A stretch of DNA of 21,744 bases, taken from the NCBI GenBank assembly GCA_934122125.1, contig CAKOVW010000020.1, positions 1 through 21,744 on the forward strand. Direction: 5' to 3'. Position 1 is the stretch's first letter; each line of letters opens with the position of its first letter. The notes under the pieces were generated by a model, which was not told the origin of the DNA, ran no database searches, and saw only the letters and a list, made by a program, of their open reading frames with translations. The stretch is from an uncultured Clostridia bacterium (GTDB lineage Bacteria; Bacillota; Clostridia; TANB77; CAG-508). Shown here in pieces: positions 1 through 8,902 of this stretch. A program made the position numbers and the translations under genes.

Positions 1-1
1 T

Positions 2-2029
2 GAAAATGCTAATACAGTAGAATTAGGTGTAAAACATAATATTGCAGAAATTAATGGATATACAACATATTATCAAAATGGTACCCAATTACCAAATGGT
101 ATTAGCAAAAATGCTAGAGATGTAGCAGGAATTATAGATAATGATTCTAAACCAGGTAACTTTGAAAATAGTGATTATTCATCAAATAGTAAATATGAAC
201 ATAACTTTGAAGATGATACAGATCATGCAAAAGGAATTAAGGTTTATGTTAATAGGGAATTGATTAGGAAAGTAAGTGGTGTTGTATGGGAAGATAAGAG
301 AGAAATAACAGCAGAAAACACAGATGCTATAATAGCAGATGGTATTAGAGATGAAAAGAGCAAAGAATTAATGGTTCCGGGCATAAAAGTTGAAATGTGG
401 GAAGTCGTACAAAACGGAAATACAAAGGAATTAAAAAGACCGGCAGATGTTATGGAAAATGTATACATGGAAACTAATGATGAGGGCTCATATAAATTTG
501 AAGGTTTTATACCAGGAAATTACATTATTAGATTTACATATGGCGGAAGTGATGTATCTGCAACAGCAAAAGGCTATAATGGTCAAGACTACAAGTCAAC
601 AACATATCAAGTAGGAATAGACCAAAATGGACAAACTAATGTTGGAAGTGATGTAGAATATAAAGGATACACTGATACTGCTAATCAAAATAGTACAGCA
701 ACATATGGATATGATATTAACAAAGCCGATTCAGCTAATAAACATTATTCTGATGCAAAAGATATTTGGTCATATAGAGAAGATGTAAACAACTATTCAA
801 ATAGAAGCATGAAATATGAGATGGCTAATAAGCTAAATAATGATAAAACACTACCAAAACCAAATGATAAACTACAAATGATTGCTGAAACAGGTGTAAT
901 ATCAGTAGAGGGCGAATACAACAGAACAAACAGTGATAGCGATGGAGATAAAGGTAAAGATCCAGAAAGCAACAATAGATATAACAACATCATTTATAGA
1001 AATGGAAATAGCTTAAATGGTGCATATAGTATTCAAAATGTAGACTTTGGATTGGTACAAAGACCAAAAGCACAATTAGAGTTAAATAAACAAGTAAGCA
1101 ATGTAAAAATAGTATTAGCAAATCAGAATGTATTATTTGATGCAAGTAAAAGTGTAGATAACTTAATTTGGCAACCTAAAAACCCATATGATACAAATAC
1201 AGAAAACAAAAAGGACAACTACTATAAAACATATGGAGAGAACCAAAATGACCCTACAGGAGTTTATGATGACTTAAGAAATACAATACTAAAAAATGTA
1301 CAAAAATATTCCAAAGATGGAAATAATGGATTAATTCAACCAACAATGGATAAAGAATTAACACATGGTGCAACAATTCAAATAACATATGATATAACTG
1401 TAAAAAATATTGGTGAAGTAGACTATAATGACAAAAAGTTCTACTATACAGGAAAGGTTAACGATCCAACTACAATAGTAACAACGTCAGCAGATTTGTT
1501 GGTAGACTATGTTGCTAACAACTTAAAATACAGGTCAGAAGATAATAAAACAGAGTGGGCATGGAAAGCTATGTCAGCAGAGGAACTTGCAAATGGTAGA
1601 TATGTAAATGATGATGTTCAAAAAGAATTGAAAAATTATAATACAATAATTACAAGTTCTGCATTACAAAATAAGAAATTAATTCCATTAACATCAAGTA
1701 CATCAGGCAATGCATACACATATGCAAAAACTCAGTTGATATTAACTCAAACAATTACAGCACAAAATGAAAATGATGACTTAGTATATAATAACATAGG
1801 CGAAATTGTAGCAATAACAAACAGCGTTGGTAGAAGAATGGCATTCTCAATACAAGGTAACCAAAAACCTAGTGAATCACCACAAGAACCAGATTCAAGT
1901 ATGGCAGAACCAGTAGTAATTTTACCACCATTTGGTGATACTTACTTATACTTTGGATTAGGAATTGCAGCATTAGTATCAATAGTAGGTGCAGCAATAT
2001 TTATCAAGAAAAAAGTTCTTAATAAATAG
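2..2029 (+). CDS. Cell-surface SdrD_B/CNA-B-type protein, 5' partial
   Basis: The reading frame is open from the left edge of the window, so 675 C-terminal residues are visible and the true start lies upstream; the TTG at 260 is internal. Around visible residues 87-170 is an SdrD_B/CNA-B-like beta-sandwich: it opens with SGVVWEDK, continues with DGIRDEKSKELMVPGIKVEMW and has a later GSYKFEGFIPGNYIIRF strand. Such domains form stalk modules in Gram-positive adhesins. A long Asn/Asp/Lys/Tyr-rich segment follows, then another beta-rich domain. The C terminus has an LPPFG pentapeptide, one hydrophobic helix (YFGLGIAALVSIVGAAIFI) and a basic KKKVLNK tail, which is the layout of a sortase sorting signal, but the motif lacks the usual Thr of LPXTG. 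A terminator follows directly. The protein is most likely wall- or membrane-anchored with an extracellular body; its ligand is unknown. Confidence 0.88.
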   Translation, partial: ENANTVELGVKHNIAEINGYTTYYQNGTQLPNGISKNARDVAGIIDNDSKPGNFENSDYSSNSKYEHNFEDDTDHAKGIKVYVNRELIRKVSGVVWEDKREITAENTDAIIADGIRDEKSKELMVPGIKVEMWEVVQNGNTKELKRPADVMENVYMETNDEGSYKFEGFIPGNYIIRFTYGGSDVSATAKGYNGQDYKSTTYQVGIDQNGQTNVGSDVEYKGYTDTANQNSTATYGYDINKADSANKHYSDAKDIWSYREDVNNYSNRSMKYEMANKLNNDKTLPKPNDKLQMIAETGVISVEGEYNRTNSDSDGDKGKDPESNNRYNNIIYRNGNSLNGAYSIQNVDFGLVQRPKAQLELNKQVSNVKIVLANQNVLFDASKSVDNLIWQPKNPYDTNTENKKDNYYKTYGENQNDPTGVYDDLRNTILKNVQKYSKDGNNGLIQPTMDKELTHGATIQITYDITVKNIGEVDYNDKKFYYTGKVNDPTTIVTTSADLLVDYVANNLKYRSEDNKTEWAWKAMSAEELANGRYVNDDVQKELKNYNTIITSSALQNKKLIPLTSSTSGNAYTYAKTQLILTQTITAQNENDDLVYNNIGEIVAITNSVGRRMAFSIQGNQKPSESPQEPDSSMAEPVVILPPFGDTYLYFGLGIAALVSIVGAAIFIKKKVLNK

Positions 2030-2037
2030 AAAGTTAA

Positions 2038-2079
2038 AAAAAGAAATTCTATAGAGTAAATCTATAGAGTTTCTTTTTT
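2038..2079 (+). terminator. Rho-independent terminator after the surface protein
   Basis: The arms AAAGAAATTCTATAG and CTATAGAGTTTCTTT pair with one mismatch around a short loop. The 3' arm runs into a T tract. It begins about ten bases after the stop codon. Confidence 0.8.
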
Positions 2080-2213
2080 GCATATTTGTTTTTTAACAGC
2101 TAAAATATTGAAAAAACAACAAAAATAATGTAAAATATAAAAAGTAAAAAAAGAAAAAACAAATAAAAACACTAAAGATAGCAAAAAAAATAGAAAACTT
2201 TTTTTATTTGCAT

Positions 2214-2287
2214 ACTAAAAACGACAAACATTTTAATATGCTTGTACTAAAATATATGCAAAATAATAAAAGTAGGGGTGGTAAAGA
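2214..2287 (+). promoter_or_regulatory. spoIIE upstream region with a Spo0A-box-like motif
   Basis: Bases 2214-2228 (ACTAAAAACGACAAA) recur exactly upstream of the next gene at 4746-4760. The reverse complement contains TTTGTCG, which resembles the core of the Spo0A box (TTTGTCGAA-like) but lacks its final AA. A weak promoter, TTGTAC (2242-2247) with TAATAA (2264-2269) at 16-bp spacing, follows. The ribosome binding site is AGGGGTGG just upstream of the GTG start. The 5' part of the gap (2086-2213) is A-rich and shows nothing else I can support. Confidence 0.45.
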
Positions 2288-4735
2288 GTGTTTAATAATA
2301 AAAATAATGGGGTAACTGTTAAGCAAATATTAACAAACCTTTTTAGTGTACAAAATATTATTATTTATATAATATCATTTATGATTTCAATGGTGGGCTT
2401 TAGTAGTGAAAATATTATACTTAGTATAAGTCCTTTTGCTATAAGTTTTTTAGCTGCAATGTTAAGTAACCGTATGCCTATTGGTTTGGTATATGTGTTA
2501 ACATTAATAGGTACATTTATATCATTTGGAACAAATAGCACATTAATATATTTTTTAACAACATTAGTATTTTTTGTATTACTATTAATAAAAAGACCAA
2601 AGGAACAAGATGATGTAAATGAGCAAAGAAAATTAGGTATGCATTTATTTTTAGCAATATTATTAGTACAAGTTGTACCAATGTTTTTTACTAATTTTTA
2701 TGTTTATGATTTATTAACAAGCATAATGCTAGCAATATCAGGATATGTTTTTTATAAAATCTTTGCAAATTCATTATCGATGTTACAACAAATAGGTACT
2801 CAAAAGGCCTTTTCAATAGAGGAAGTAATAGGTACAAGCCTTTTATTAGCAATTGCATTTTGTGCTTTTGGTAACTTAAATGTGTTTGGGTTTAGTATAA
2901 AGAATATTTTAAGTATTTTATTAGTTTTAATACTAGGCTGGAAAAATGGAATGTTAGTTGGAGCTACAAGTGGTATAACTATAGGAACTGTGCTTGGAGT
3001 AATTGCAGGCAGTGAACCAGTAATGGTAGCATCTTATGCAATTTCTGGACTAATAGCAGGTGTATTTTATAAGTTAGGAAAAATAGGTGTTATAGTAGGC
3101 TTTATTTTAGGAAACGTAGTATTAACATATGTTGCAAATGGAAATACAGTGCCAGTAATTTTAATACAGGAGATTTTAATAGCATCACTTGGACTATTAG
3201 CAGTGCCAAAAAGATTTAAAATAGATATACAAGATTTACTTGGAAAAGATAAATTACTTCCAGAAACTACTACAAGAGCATTAACTGAAAATGAAGATAC
3301 AGTATTTAAATTAAATAGTATGTCTGAAACGATAGCGGATTTGGCTAAAAGCTATGAAGAGGCAGCAAGCACAATATTAGAAGAAAAAGATTTAAAAGAG
3401 CAAGAATTATCAAATGAGCAAATATTTAAAGAGGAATTAGATGTAAATATATCAGAATTAGAAAATAATTTGCTATATGAGGACATAGCAGGAAACAATT
3501 GTGGAATTGTAGATGAAATATTTAAGCATTTATTAAAAAATGAAATAATTACAGAAAAAGAGCTAGCAGATATTTTTGAAAAACATAATTTATATATAGT
3601 AGGATTTAAACAAAGTGGTACTACAACAGAAAATGATGTTTCCAAAATGATAAAAGCAATAAATTCTGCATATAGAGTTAGCAAAGTTAATTTCATTTGG
3701 AAAATGAAAATGCAAGAAAATAAGAAAAACATGTCATCTCAGCTAGAGGGGGTATCAGAGGCAATATCACAAATGGCAGAAAACATAAAACAAGAAAAGG
3801 AAGAGCCTTTTGAAACTCAAAAACAAGAGATAGTAAATTTATTAAAACAAAAAGAAATTGAAATAAATAACATTAAAATAAAACAAAATGCTTCAGGAAG
3901 ATATTTTATAGAAGTATATACGCCAGCTTGTGATGACATAGAAGGCAAAAAATGTAATATTAAAAAAATAGCTAAAATATTAGAAAAGGTATTGCAAACT
4001 AAATTTGTAATACAAGCACAAAATTGCAGTTTAAGAGAGCAGCTAAATACTTGCAGATTTACATATTATTCAGAGGATAAATATAAATTGCAAGTTGGAA
4101 TAGCTACTTCAACAAAGGAAGGTTCAAAGGTTTCTGGAGATAACAATATAGTATCAAAGCTAGAAGATGGAAAATATTTATTTGCAATTAGTGATGGAAT
4201 GGGGTCAGGAGAAGATGCTAATAGAAGCAGCAAAATTGCTATAAATATGTTAGCAAAATTATTAAAGGCAGGATTTGACAAAGAAACTTCTATAAAGCTA
4301 ATAAACTCGAGCTTAATAGCAAATACCAAAGAAGATATGTATACAACACTAGATATTCAAATACTAGATTTATTTGCGGGTAACATGGAATTCATAAAAA
4401 ATGGAGCTTGTCCAACTTTTGTAAAAAGAAATAAAGATGTACAATTATTAAAATCACTTACACTTCCAGCAGGAATTATGGAAAAAAATGACTTAATAGT
4501 ATATGATTATGACTTAGAAGATGGGGATATTTTAGTAATGTGTACAGACGGAATTATAGACTCAAATACAGAATATATAAACAAGGAATTGTGGGTAAAA
4601 TATTTGCTAGAAGATATAAATTCTGATGACGCACAACAAATAGCAAATATGGTATTAAATGAGGCAATTGACAATGAATTTGGCATGAAAAAAGATGATA
4701 TGACCGTAATAGTTGCAAAAATTAACAGAAAGTAA
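2288..4735 (+). CDS. spoIIE: Stage II sporulation protein E (SpoIIE) phosphatase
   Basis: This 815-aa protein has the full SpoIIE architecture. Residues about 15-300 form a polytopic membrane domain of roughly ten hydrophobic segments. A charged, partly coiled-coil central region (about 330-590) follows, and a PP2C-type phosphatase domain occupies about 600-815. Metal-site aspartates are recognisable in SGDN (D618), SDGMGSGEDA (D636), TDGI (D754) and KKDDMTV (D803/D804). In Bacillus, SpoIIE sits at the polar septum, interacts with FtsZ and dephosphorylates SpoIIAA, releasing sigma-F in the forespore. The start is GTG behind AGGGGTGG; no better in-frame start is visible. Length and motif order are typical of the family and nothing is truncated. 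An upstream motif shared with the next gene may link both to Spo0A. The SpoIIE assignment is strong; regulation is inferred. Confidence 0.96.
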   Translation: MFNNKNNGVTVKQILTNLFSVQNIIIYIISFMISMVGFSSENIILSISPFAISFLAAMLSNRMPIGLVYVLTLIGTFISFGTNSTLIYFLTTLVFFVLLLIKRPKEQDDVNEQRKLGMHLFLAILLVQVVPMFFTNFYVYDLLTSIMLAISGYVFYKIFANSLSMLQQIGTQKAFSIEEVIGTSLLLAIAFCAFGNLNVFGFSIKNILSILLVLILGWKNGMLVGATSGITIGTVLGVIAGSEPVMVASYAISGLIAGVFYKLGKIGVIVGFILGNVVLTYVANGNTVPVILIQEILIASLGLLAVPKRFKIDIQDLLGKDKLLPETTTRALTENEDTVFKLNSMSETIADLAKSYEEAASTILEEKDLKEQELSNEQIFKEELDVNISELENNLLYEDIAGNNCGIVDEIFKHLLKNEIITEKELADIFEKHNLYIVGFKQSGTTTENDVSKMIKAINSAYRVSKVNFIWKMKMQENKKNMSSQLEGVSEAISQMAENIKQEKEEPFETQKQEIVNLLKQKEIEINNIKIKQNASGRYFIEVYTPACDDIEGKKCNIKKIAKILEKVLQTKFVIQAQNCSLREQLNTCRFTYYSEDKYKLQVGIATSTKEGSKVSGDNNIVSKLEDGKYLFAISDGMGSGEDANRSSKIAINMLAKLLKAGFDKETSIKLINSSLIANTKEDMYTTLDIQILDLFAGNMEFIKNGACPTFVKRNKDVQLLKSLTLPAGIMEKNDLIVYDYDLEDGDILVMCTDGIIDSNTEYINKELWVKYLLEDINSDDAQQIANMVLNEAIDNEFGMKKDDMTVIVAKINRK

Positions 4736-4745
4736 AAAACTTAAC

Positions 4746-4794
4746 ACTAAAAACGACAAAAATCTTGTAATTATATATAAAAATATGATATAGT
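4746..4794 (+). promoter_or_regulatory. Promoter of the WG-repeat gene with a Spo0A-like motif
   Basis: The 15-bp motif ACTAAAAACGACAAA (4746-4760) is identical to the one upstream of spoIIE. It is followed by TTGTAA (4765-4770), an 18-bp spacer and TATAGT (4789-4794), a fair sigma-A-type promoter. The motif lies immediately upstream of the -35 box, a position where an activator could act. Confidence 0.5.
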
Positions 4795-4818
4795 ATAGCT
4801 GTAAAATTAGCTATACTA
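4791..4818 (+). promoter_or_regulatory. Perfect 10-bp inverted repeat overlapping the -10 box
   Basis: TAGTATAGCT (4791-4800) and AGCTATACTA (4809-4818) pair perfectly around an 8-base loop. The left arm overlaps the predicted -10 box, so the palindrome spans the likely start site. It could be a repressor operator, a 5'-UTR hairpin, or a weak terminator for spoIIE (the T-rich tail TTATTT is poor). I cannot decide between these from sequence. Confidence 0.5.
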
Positions 4819-4857
4819 TTATTTATGTATAGAATTAAGGGGAGGAAAGTGAAAACT

Positions 4858-6384
4858 ATGTCAAACAAAGGTAGAAGATATAATTCACAAAGACCAAAGC
4901 TAAATATTAAAAAAGTAATAGCTGCTATTATTGTTCTTGCTGTTATAATTATGGCAATTATAGGAATAGTAAAACTATTTACAGGTGGAGACAAAACAGA
5001 AGAAAAAACAATACCAAATCGCTATTTTGCAGTGTATACAAACAATAAATGGGGAGTAATAAATTCAAAAGGTGAAACTATTATAAAGCCTCAGTATGAT
5101 GAAACTATTATTATTCCAGATAATAGTAAAGAACTATTTATATGTACATATGATGTGGATTACACAAACAGCACATATAAAACTAAAGTAGTAAATGCAA
5201 AAAACGAAGAGATTATAACAGGATATGATACAGTAACTACATTAGAGAACTATGATAATGAAAATAATGTATGGTATGAAAAAGATGTTTTATTAGTTAA
5301 AAAAGATGGAAAGTTTGGACTAGTAGATTTTAAAGGAAAAGAATTACTAAAACCTGAATATGATGAAATAAGTGCTTTAAAGGGTGTAAAAAGCAGTATA
5401 TTAACTAAAAAAGACCAAAAGTATGGACTAGTAGATAATATAGGGGTAGCTATTATACCAAATGAGTACGAAAAAATTACATCAATTTCAGAAAAGTACG
5501 AAGATGGATATATTGTAACAAACTCAGATAAAAAAGTGGGAGTTATAAACCATGATAAATCTACAGCAGTAGATGTAAAATATCAAGATGTTAAGGCACT
5601 AAATGGAAATGGAAAATATGTAGTAAAAGAAGATAATAAATGGCAAATTATAGATGCTGATGGAAATACATATTTAAAAGGAAAAGCTGATGACATAATT
5701 TCTATAAATGGTGAAAATGCTGTTATAAAAAATAGTGGCAAATATGGAATTGTAACATTAAATGGAGATACTAAAATTGCTACAAAATATCAAGAATTAA
5801 AATATTTATTTGATGATAAATATATTTTTAAATTAGATAATAAATATGGCGTTATAAATTTAGATGGACAGGAACTAATTACTCCAACATATGAAAGTTT
5901 AATTTATAGAGCAGATGCAGGATTTCTAGAGGGAACAAAACCTAATGATGTAAACACTGAATTTATGGATCACTCATTGATTACTAAACTAACAGGAATT
6001 TTATCTGAAATAGATATTGATAATGGATACATGAGAATTAGAGTAGACAACGAGTATAAATATTATAACTTCAAATTTGAAGAGAAATCTAGCAAAGAAG
6101 TATTAACATCAAATACGTTATTCTTAGATAAAAAAGATGGAAAATATGGTTTTGTAAATAAAGATGGCATTGTTGTAGTTGACTATATTTATGAGGATGC
6201 TAGGGAACAAAATCAATATGGATATGCCAGTGTTAAGAAAAATGGAATGTGGGGTTGCATAGACTATAAAGGAAGAGTAGTAATTACACCAGCATATCAA
6301 TTAGAAAACAATTCTTTAATAGAGTTTATTGGAAAATGGCATATAGGAGAAGATTTAAATTTAAATTACTATACAGATAAATAA
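4858..6384 (+). CDS. Membrane-anchored WG-repeat protein
   Basis: This 508-aa protein has a basic N-terminus and one transmembrane helix (about residues 18-38, IAAIIVLAVIIMAIIGIVKLF). About nine WG (KWG) repeats follow, for example NKWGVINSKGETIIKPQYDE, GKFGLVDFKGKELLKPEYDE and GMWGCIDYKGRVVITPAYQ. WG repeats form beta-rich, probably propeller-like, interaction surfaces, and the predicted topology places them outside the membrane. No catalytic motif is seen. I chose the ATG at 4858; the GGAGG at 4841-4845 is 12 bases away. An in-frame GTG at 4849 is only 3 bases from it, so the true start could be either. The ATG at 4825 lies before the ribosome binding site and is rejected. The 15-bp upstream motif shared with spoIIE suggests co-regulation during sporulation; the function itself is unknown. 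Confidence 0.85.
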   Translation: MSNKGRRYNSQRPKLNIKKVIAAIIVLAVIIMAIIGIVKLFTGGDKTEEKTIPNRYFAVYTNNKWGVINSKGETIIKPQYDETIIIPDNSKELFICTYDVDYTNSTYKTKVVNAKNEEIITGYDTVTTLENYDNENNVWYEKDVLLVKKDGKFGLVDFKGKELLKPEYDEISALKGVKSSILTKKDQKYGLVDNIGVAIIPNEYEKITSISEKYEDGYIVTNSDKKVGVINHDKSTAVDVKYQDVKALNGNGKYVVKEDNKWQIIDADGNTYLKGKADDIISINGENAVIKNSGKYGIVTLNGDTKIATKYQELKYLFDDKYIFKLDNKYGVINLDGQELITPTYESLIYRADAGFLEGTKPNDVNTEFMDHSLITKLTGILSEIDIDNGYMRIRVDNEYKYYNFKFEEKSSKEVLTSNTLFLDKKDGKYGFVNKDGIVVVDYIYEDAREQNQYGYASVKKNGMWGCIDYKGRVVITPAYQLENNSLIEFIGKWHIGEDLNLNYYTDK

Positions 6385-6396
6385 GAGGAGAAAATA

Positions 6397-7629
6397 ATGG
6401 AACTAAAGACGAAATACCAATATACATATTTTATTTATCCATACTTAATTGAAGAAAATAACTACAAAAATTATCTATATAAATTATTAAAAAACAAAGA
6501 TTGCAAATTAAAAATATTTGAAACCTCAAAAGACATAAAAATTGATTCATATTTTTTACCAGAAATAAAAAATAAGATGTTTTGGTCATTAAATATGAAT
6601 CAACAAGGTTTTAAAGATTACCAAACTATGGATTTAAAGATGAAGGCTACAGTTCTTAGCCAAAAATATTGTAATGTTTTTGAATATGTTTTAGATAAAG
6701 ATATACCGGGAAAAATTGGCGAAAAAAATGGGATTTTCTTTGATATAAGTAAGGTTGAAATAGTGTGCTTTAATACAGGTATTTGTTTTTTATTAATGAA
6801 AACTGTACTAGATACAGGAGCCAGTTTTTCAGACGTTTTAAATTTTAACTATAAATTTAGAGATATTCAATCAAAAATAGAACATACAAAAGAATATGAA
6901 AATATAAAGATACAAACCCAAAGGTTTGATAATATGCAAAAGTTTTCTGAATTTTTAACACAAATAACAGGAAAAAATATAATTGCACCAAAAATAAATT
7001 TGGACACTAACAGGTTAATAACCTACTCATATGTGTGTTTGGATCAAGAAAACTGGAATGAAGAAACAGATATATTAAATTTACAAAAAGAATTTGAAAA
7101 GTATCGTAGTATAAAACCAGCGAATGAGCAAATTAATGATATCACATATCAAAGTGATAGTGTTTATAAAGAAAAATATGTATATTATGGTTTTTCAAAT
7201 AATGCAACAGTATTACTTACGTGTGATAATAATATACAGAATTACACAGAGCTTTTATTTCAATATGAAAATGCACAACTTTATCATTATATTTATTATT
7301 TACATCAAAAAGTGTATTTAAATAAATTAAATTATGAGATAAAGCAAGCAAAAAACTTTGAAAATATTAAATCTAAATTTATAACATTTGCAAAAAATGA
7401 TTGGATTTATGAAATAACTAATAATCTAACAGGGACGATGTTAGATAAATACTATAGAAAAGAATTAATTTTAGATGATACTTTTATAAGATTAAAGGCA
7501 AAATATGATTTGCTATATAAAGATTACGAAGTAGGAAAAACTAACAAACATCATAATTGGATAATTACAATTATAGGTATTATTGTTGTAATAGGCTTAA
7601 TTAAATTATGGCTTAAAATAAGTATGTAG
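6397..7629 (+). CDS. Conserved-type hypothetical protein with C-terminal membrane anchor
   Basis: This 410-aa protein belongs to no family I can name securely. It starts with an aromatic-rich segment (KYQYTYFIYPYLIEENNY) and has a compact, soluble-looking central part that includes FNTGICFLLMKT and DVLNFNYKFRDI. It ends in one strongly hydrophobic helix (about residues 385-405, WIITIIGIIVVIGLIKLWL) with a short tail, so it is probably a tail-anchored protein facing the cytoplasm. The overall layout (large soluble part, C-terminal helix) is loosely like CorA-type proteins, but the second helix and the GMN signature of CorA are absent. It starts 12 bases after the WG-repeat gene behind AGAGGAGA and ends 15 bases before acpS, so it is probably co-transcribed with both. 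No function is assigned. Confidence 0.75.
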   Translation: MELKTKYQYTYFIYPYLIEENNYKNYLYKLLKNKDCKLKIFETSKDIKIDSYFLPEIKNKMFWSLNMNQQGFKDYQTMDLKMKATVLSQKYCNVFEYVLDKDIPGKIGEKNGIFFDISKVEIVCFNTGICFLLMKTVLDTGASFSDVLNFNYKFRDIQSKIEHTKEYENIKIQTQRFDNMQKFSEFLTQITGKNIIAPKINLDTNRLITYSYVCLDQENWNEETDILNLQKEFEKYRSIKPANEQINDITYQSDSVYKEKYVYYGFSNNATVLLTCDNNIQNYTELLFQYENAQLYHYIYYLHQKVYLNKLNYEIKQAKNFENIKSKFITFAKNDWIYEITNNLTGTMLDKYYRKELILDDTFIRLKAKYDLLYKDYEVGKTNKHHNWIITIIGIIVVIGLIKLWLKISM

Positions 7630-7644
7630 CTTGGGGAGTGCAAA

Positions 7645-8019
7645 ATGAATATAAAAACAGGAGTAGATATAATAGAAGTTGATAGAATACAGAAGGCAAT
7701 AGAAAATCAGGGAGAGAGCTTTTTAAATAGGGTTTACACCAAAAATGAAATTGCTCATTGTAATAATACGGGTAAAATGATATATCAGCATTATGCTGCT
7801 AGATTTGCAGCAAAAGAGGCAATTTATAAGGCAATTTCAGATATTATATCTCCAAATGAAAATAATATTTTAAACAAAATAGAAATTACAAATACAAAAT
7901 CTGGCAAGCCAATTGCAAATTTAGAGGCATTACATATTGAAAATATAGAGTCAATGGATTTAAGTTTATCACATATCAAAAATTATGCAATTGCCTCATT
8001 TAGTATAATATTTAAATAA
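7645..8019 (+). CDS. acpS: Holo-[acyl-carrier-protein] synthase
   Basis: This 124-aa protein has the usual AcpS length. The enzyme transfers 4'-phosphopantetheine from CoA to the serine of acyl carrier protein, activating ACP for fatty-acid synthesis in the cytoplasm. The two magnesium-binding signatures are present: GVDIIEVDRI with D8, and RFAAKEAIYKA with E58. The substrate-side segment NTKSGKPIANL and the C-terminal LSLSHIKNYAIASF strand also match the family. The ribosome binding site is TTGGGGAG ahead of the ATG. It sits tightly between the tail-anchored protein and the TatD gene in one transcription unit. Confidence 0.95.
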   Translation: MNIKTGVDIIEVDRIQKAIENQGESFLNRVYTKNEIAHCNNTGKMIYQHYAARFAAKEAIYKAISDIISPNENNILNKIEITNTKSGKPIANLEALHIENIESMDLSLSHIKNYAIASFSIIFK

Positions 8020-8032
8020 TATGGAGGGCAAT

Positions 8033-8854
8033 ATGCAAATTTTTGATTCACATGCACATTATAATGATGAGAAATTTGAATTAGATAGAGAAGAAACTTT
8101 ACAAAAAGTTTGCAATGCAGGAGTTAAACAGTTAATATGTGCAGGATATAGTGTTGAATCTTCAAAGCAGGCAATAAAAATTGCAAATGAACATGATTAC
8201 ATATATGCAACAGCAGGAATTTCGCCAAATGATATACCAACATTTGAAAATGAGAATACTGATATAAAGGAATTCTTTTTTGAAGAGGTATTAAATGAAC
8301 AATTAAAAGAAATAAAAAGATTAGCCCAGAATGATAAGGTAGTAGCAATTGGAGAAATAGGGTTGGATTATTATTGGAACAAAGAAAATAAACAAAATCA
8401 AAAATCAGCATTTATAAAGCAAATAGAAATTGCAAATGAATTTAATTTGCCAATAGTAATACACACGAGAGAAGCAATTGCAGACACAATAGAAATATTA
8501 AAAAATCAAATTACAGCTGTAAATAAGGGCGTGTTTCATTGTTGCCCATTAAATATAGATTTAATTAGAGAAGGACTAAAACTTGGCTTTTATATTTCAT
8601 TTGCAGGGCCAATAACTTTTAAGAACTCTAAAAATGCTACGGAAGCAATAAGCTCAGTACCATTGGATAGAATTTTAATAGAAACAGATAGTCCATATTT
8701 GGCACCAGAGCCAAAACGTGGAACTAGAAATGATTCTTCAAATTTAATATATATACTTCAAAAAATAGCAGAAGTTAAAAATATTTCAGTAGAGGAAGTA
8801 GCTGAAATTATATATAAAAATGCAAAGGATATATTTAAAATAAAACCCAATTGA
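8033..8854 (+). CDS. TatD-family metal-dependent deoxyribonuclease
   Basis: This 273-aa protein has the TatD/YcfH metallo-hydrolase (TIM barrel) signatures in order: HxH in FDSHAHYND (H7, H9), the metal glutamate in AIGEIGLDYYW, VIHTREA, FHCCP and the terminal LIETDSPYLAPEPKRG. Members cleave DNA exonucleolytically and are implicated in repair and DNA turnover. An ATG at 8021 is in frame but overlaps the GGAGGG ribosome binding site (8023-8028), so the ATG at 8033 is the likely start. It lies 13 bases after acpS, and its stop codon forms part of the following terminator stem. The physiological substrate cannot be told from sequence. Confidence 0.94.
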   Translation: MQIFDSHAHYNDEKFELDREETLQKVCNAGVKQLICAGYSVESSKQAIKIANEHDYIYATAGISPNDIPTFENENTDIKEFFFEEVLNEQLKEIKRLAQNDKVVAIGEIGLDYYWNKENKQNQKSAFIKQIEIANEFNLPIVIHTREAIADTIEILKNQITAVNKGVFHCCPLNIDLIREGLKLGFYISFAGPITFKNSKNATEAISSVPLDRILIETDSPYLAPEPKRGTRNDSSNLIYILQKIAEVKNISVEEVAEIIYKNAKDIFKIKPN

Positions 8855-8876
8855 TAGTTCAATTGGGTTTTGTTTT
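8842..8876. terminator. Strong bidirectional terminator between tatD-like and lemA genes
   Basis: A perfect 13-bp stem, AAAACCCAATTGA (8842-8854) with TCAATTGGGTTTT (8859-8871), closes a 4-base loop and is followed by a T-rich tail. On the minus strand the stem is followed by TTTTATTTT, so it can also terminate lemA. A weaker hairpin at about 8882-8904 overlaps the lemA stop. Confidence 0.9.
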
Positions 8877-8902
8877 AAGTATAAAACAAGATTGGTTTTG
8901 TT

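Noticed and set aside
260..262. TTG as start of the first surface-protein gene
   Set aside because: The frame is open to the window edge with continuous surface-protein-like sequence upstream, and there is no ribosome binding site before it.
2160..2210. Inverted repeat CAAATAAAAA/TTTTTATTTG upstream of spoIIE
   Set aside because: It is pure A/T apart from one base per arm, with a 31-base loop, as expected by chance in this composition; a good terminator already lies at 2038-2079.
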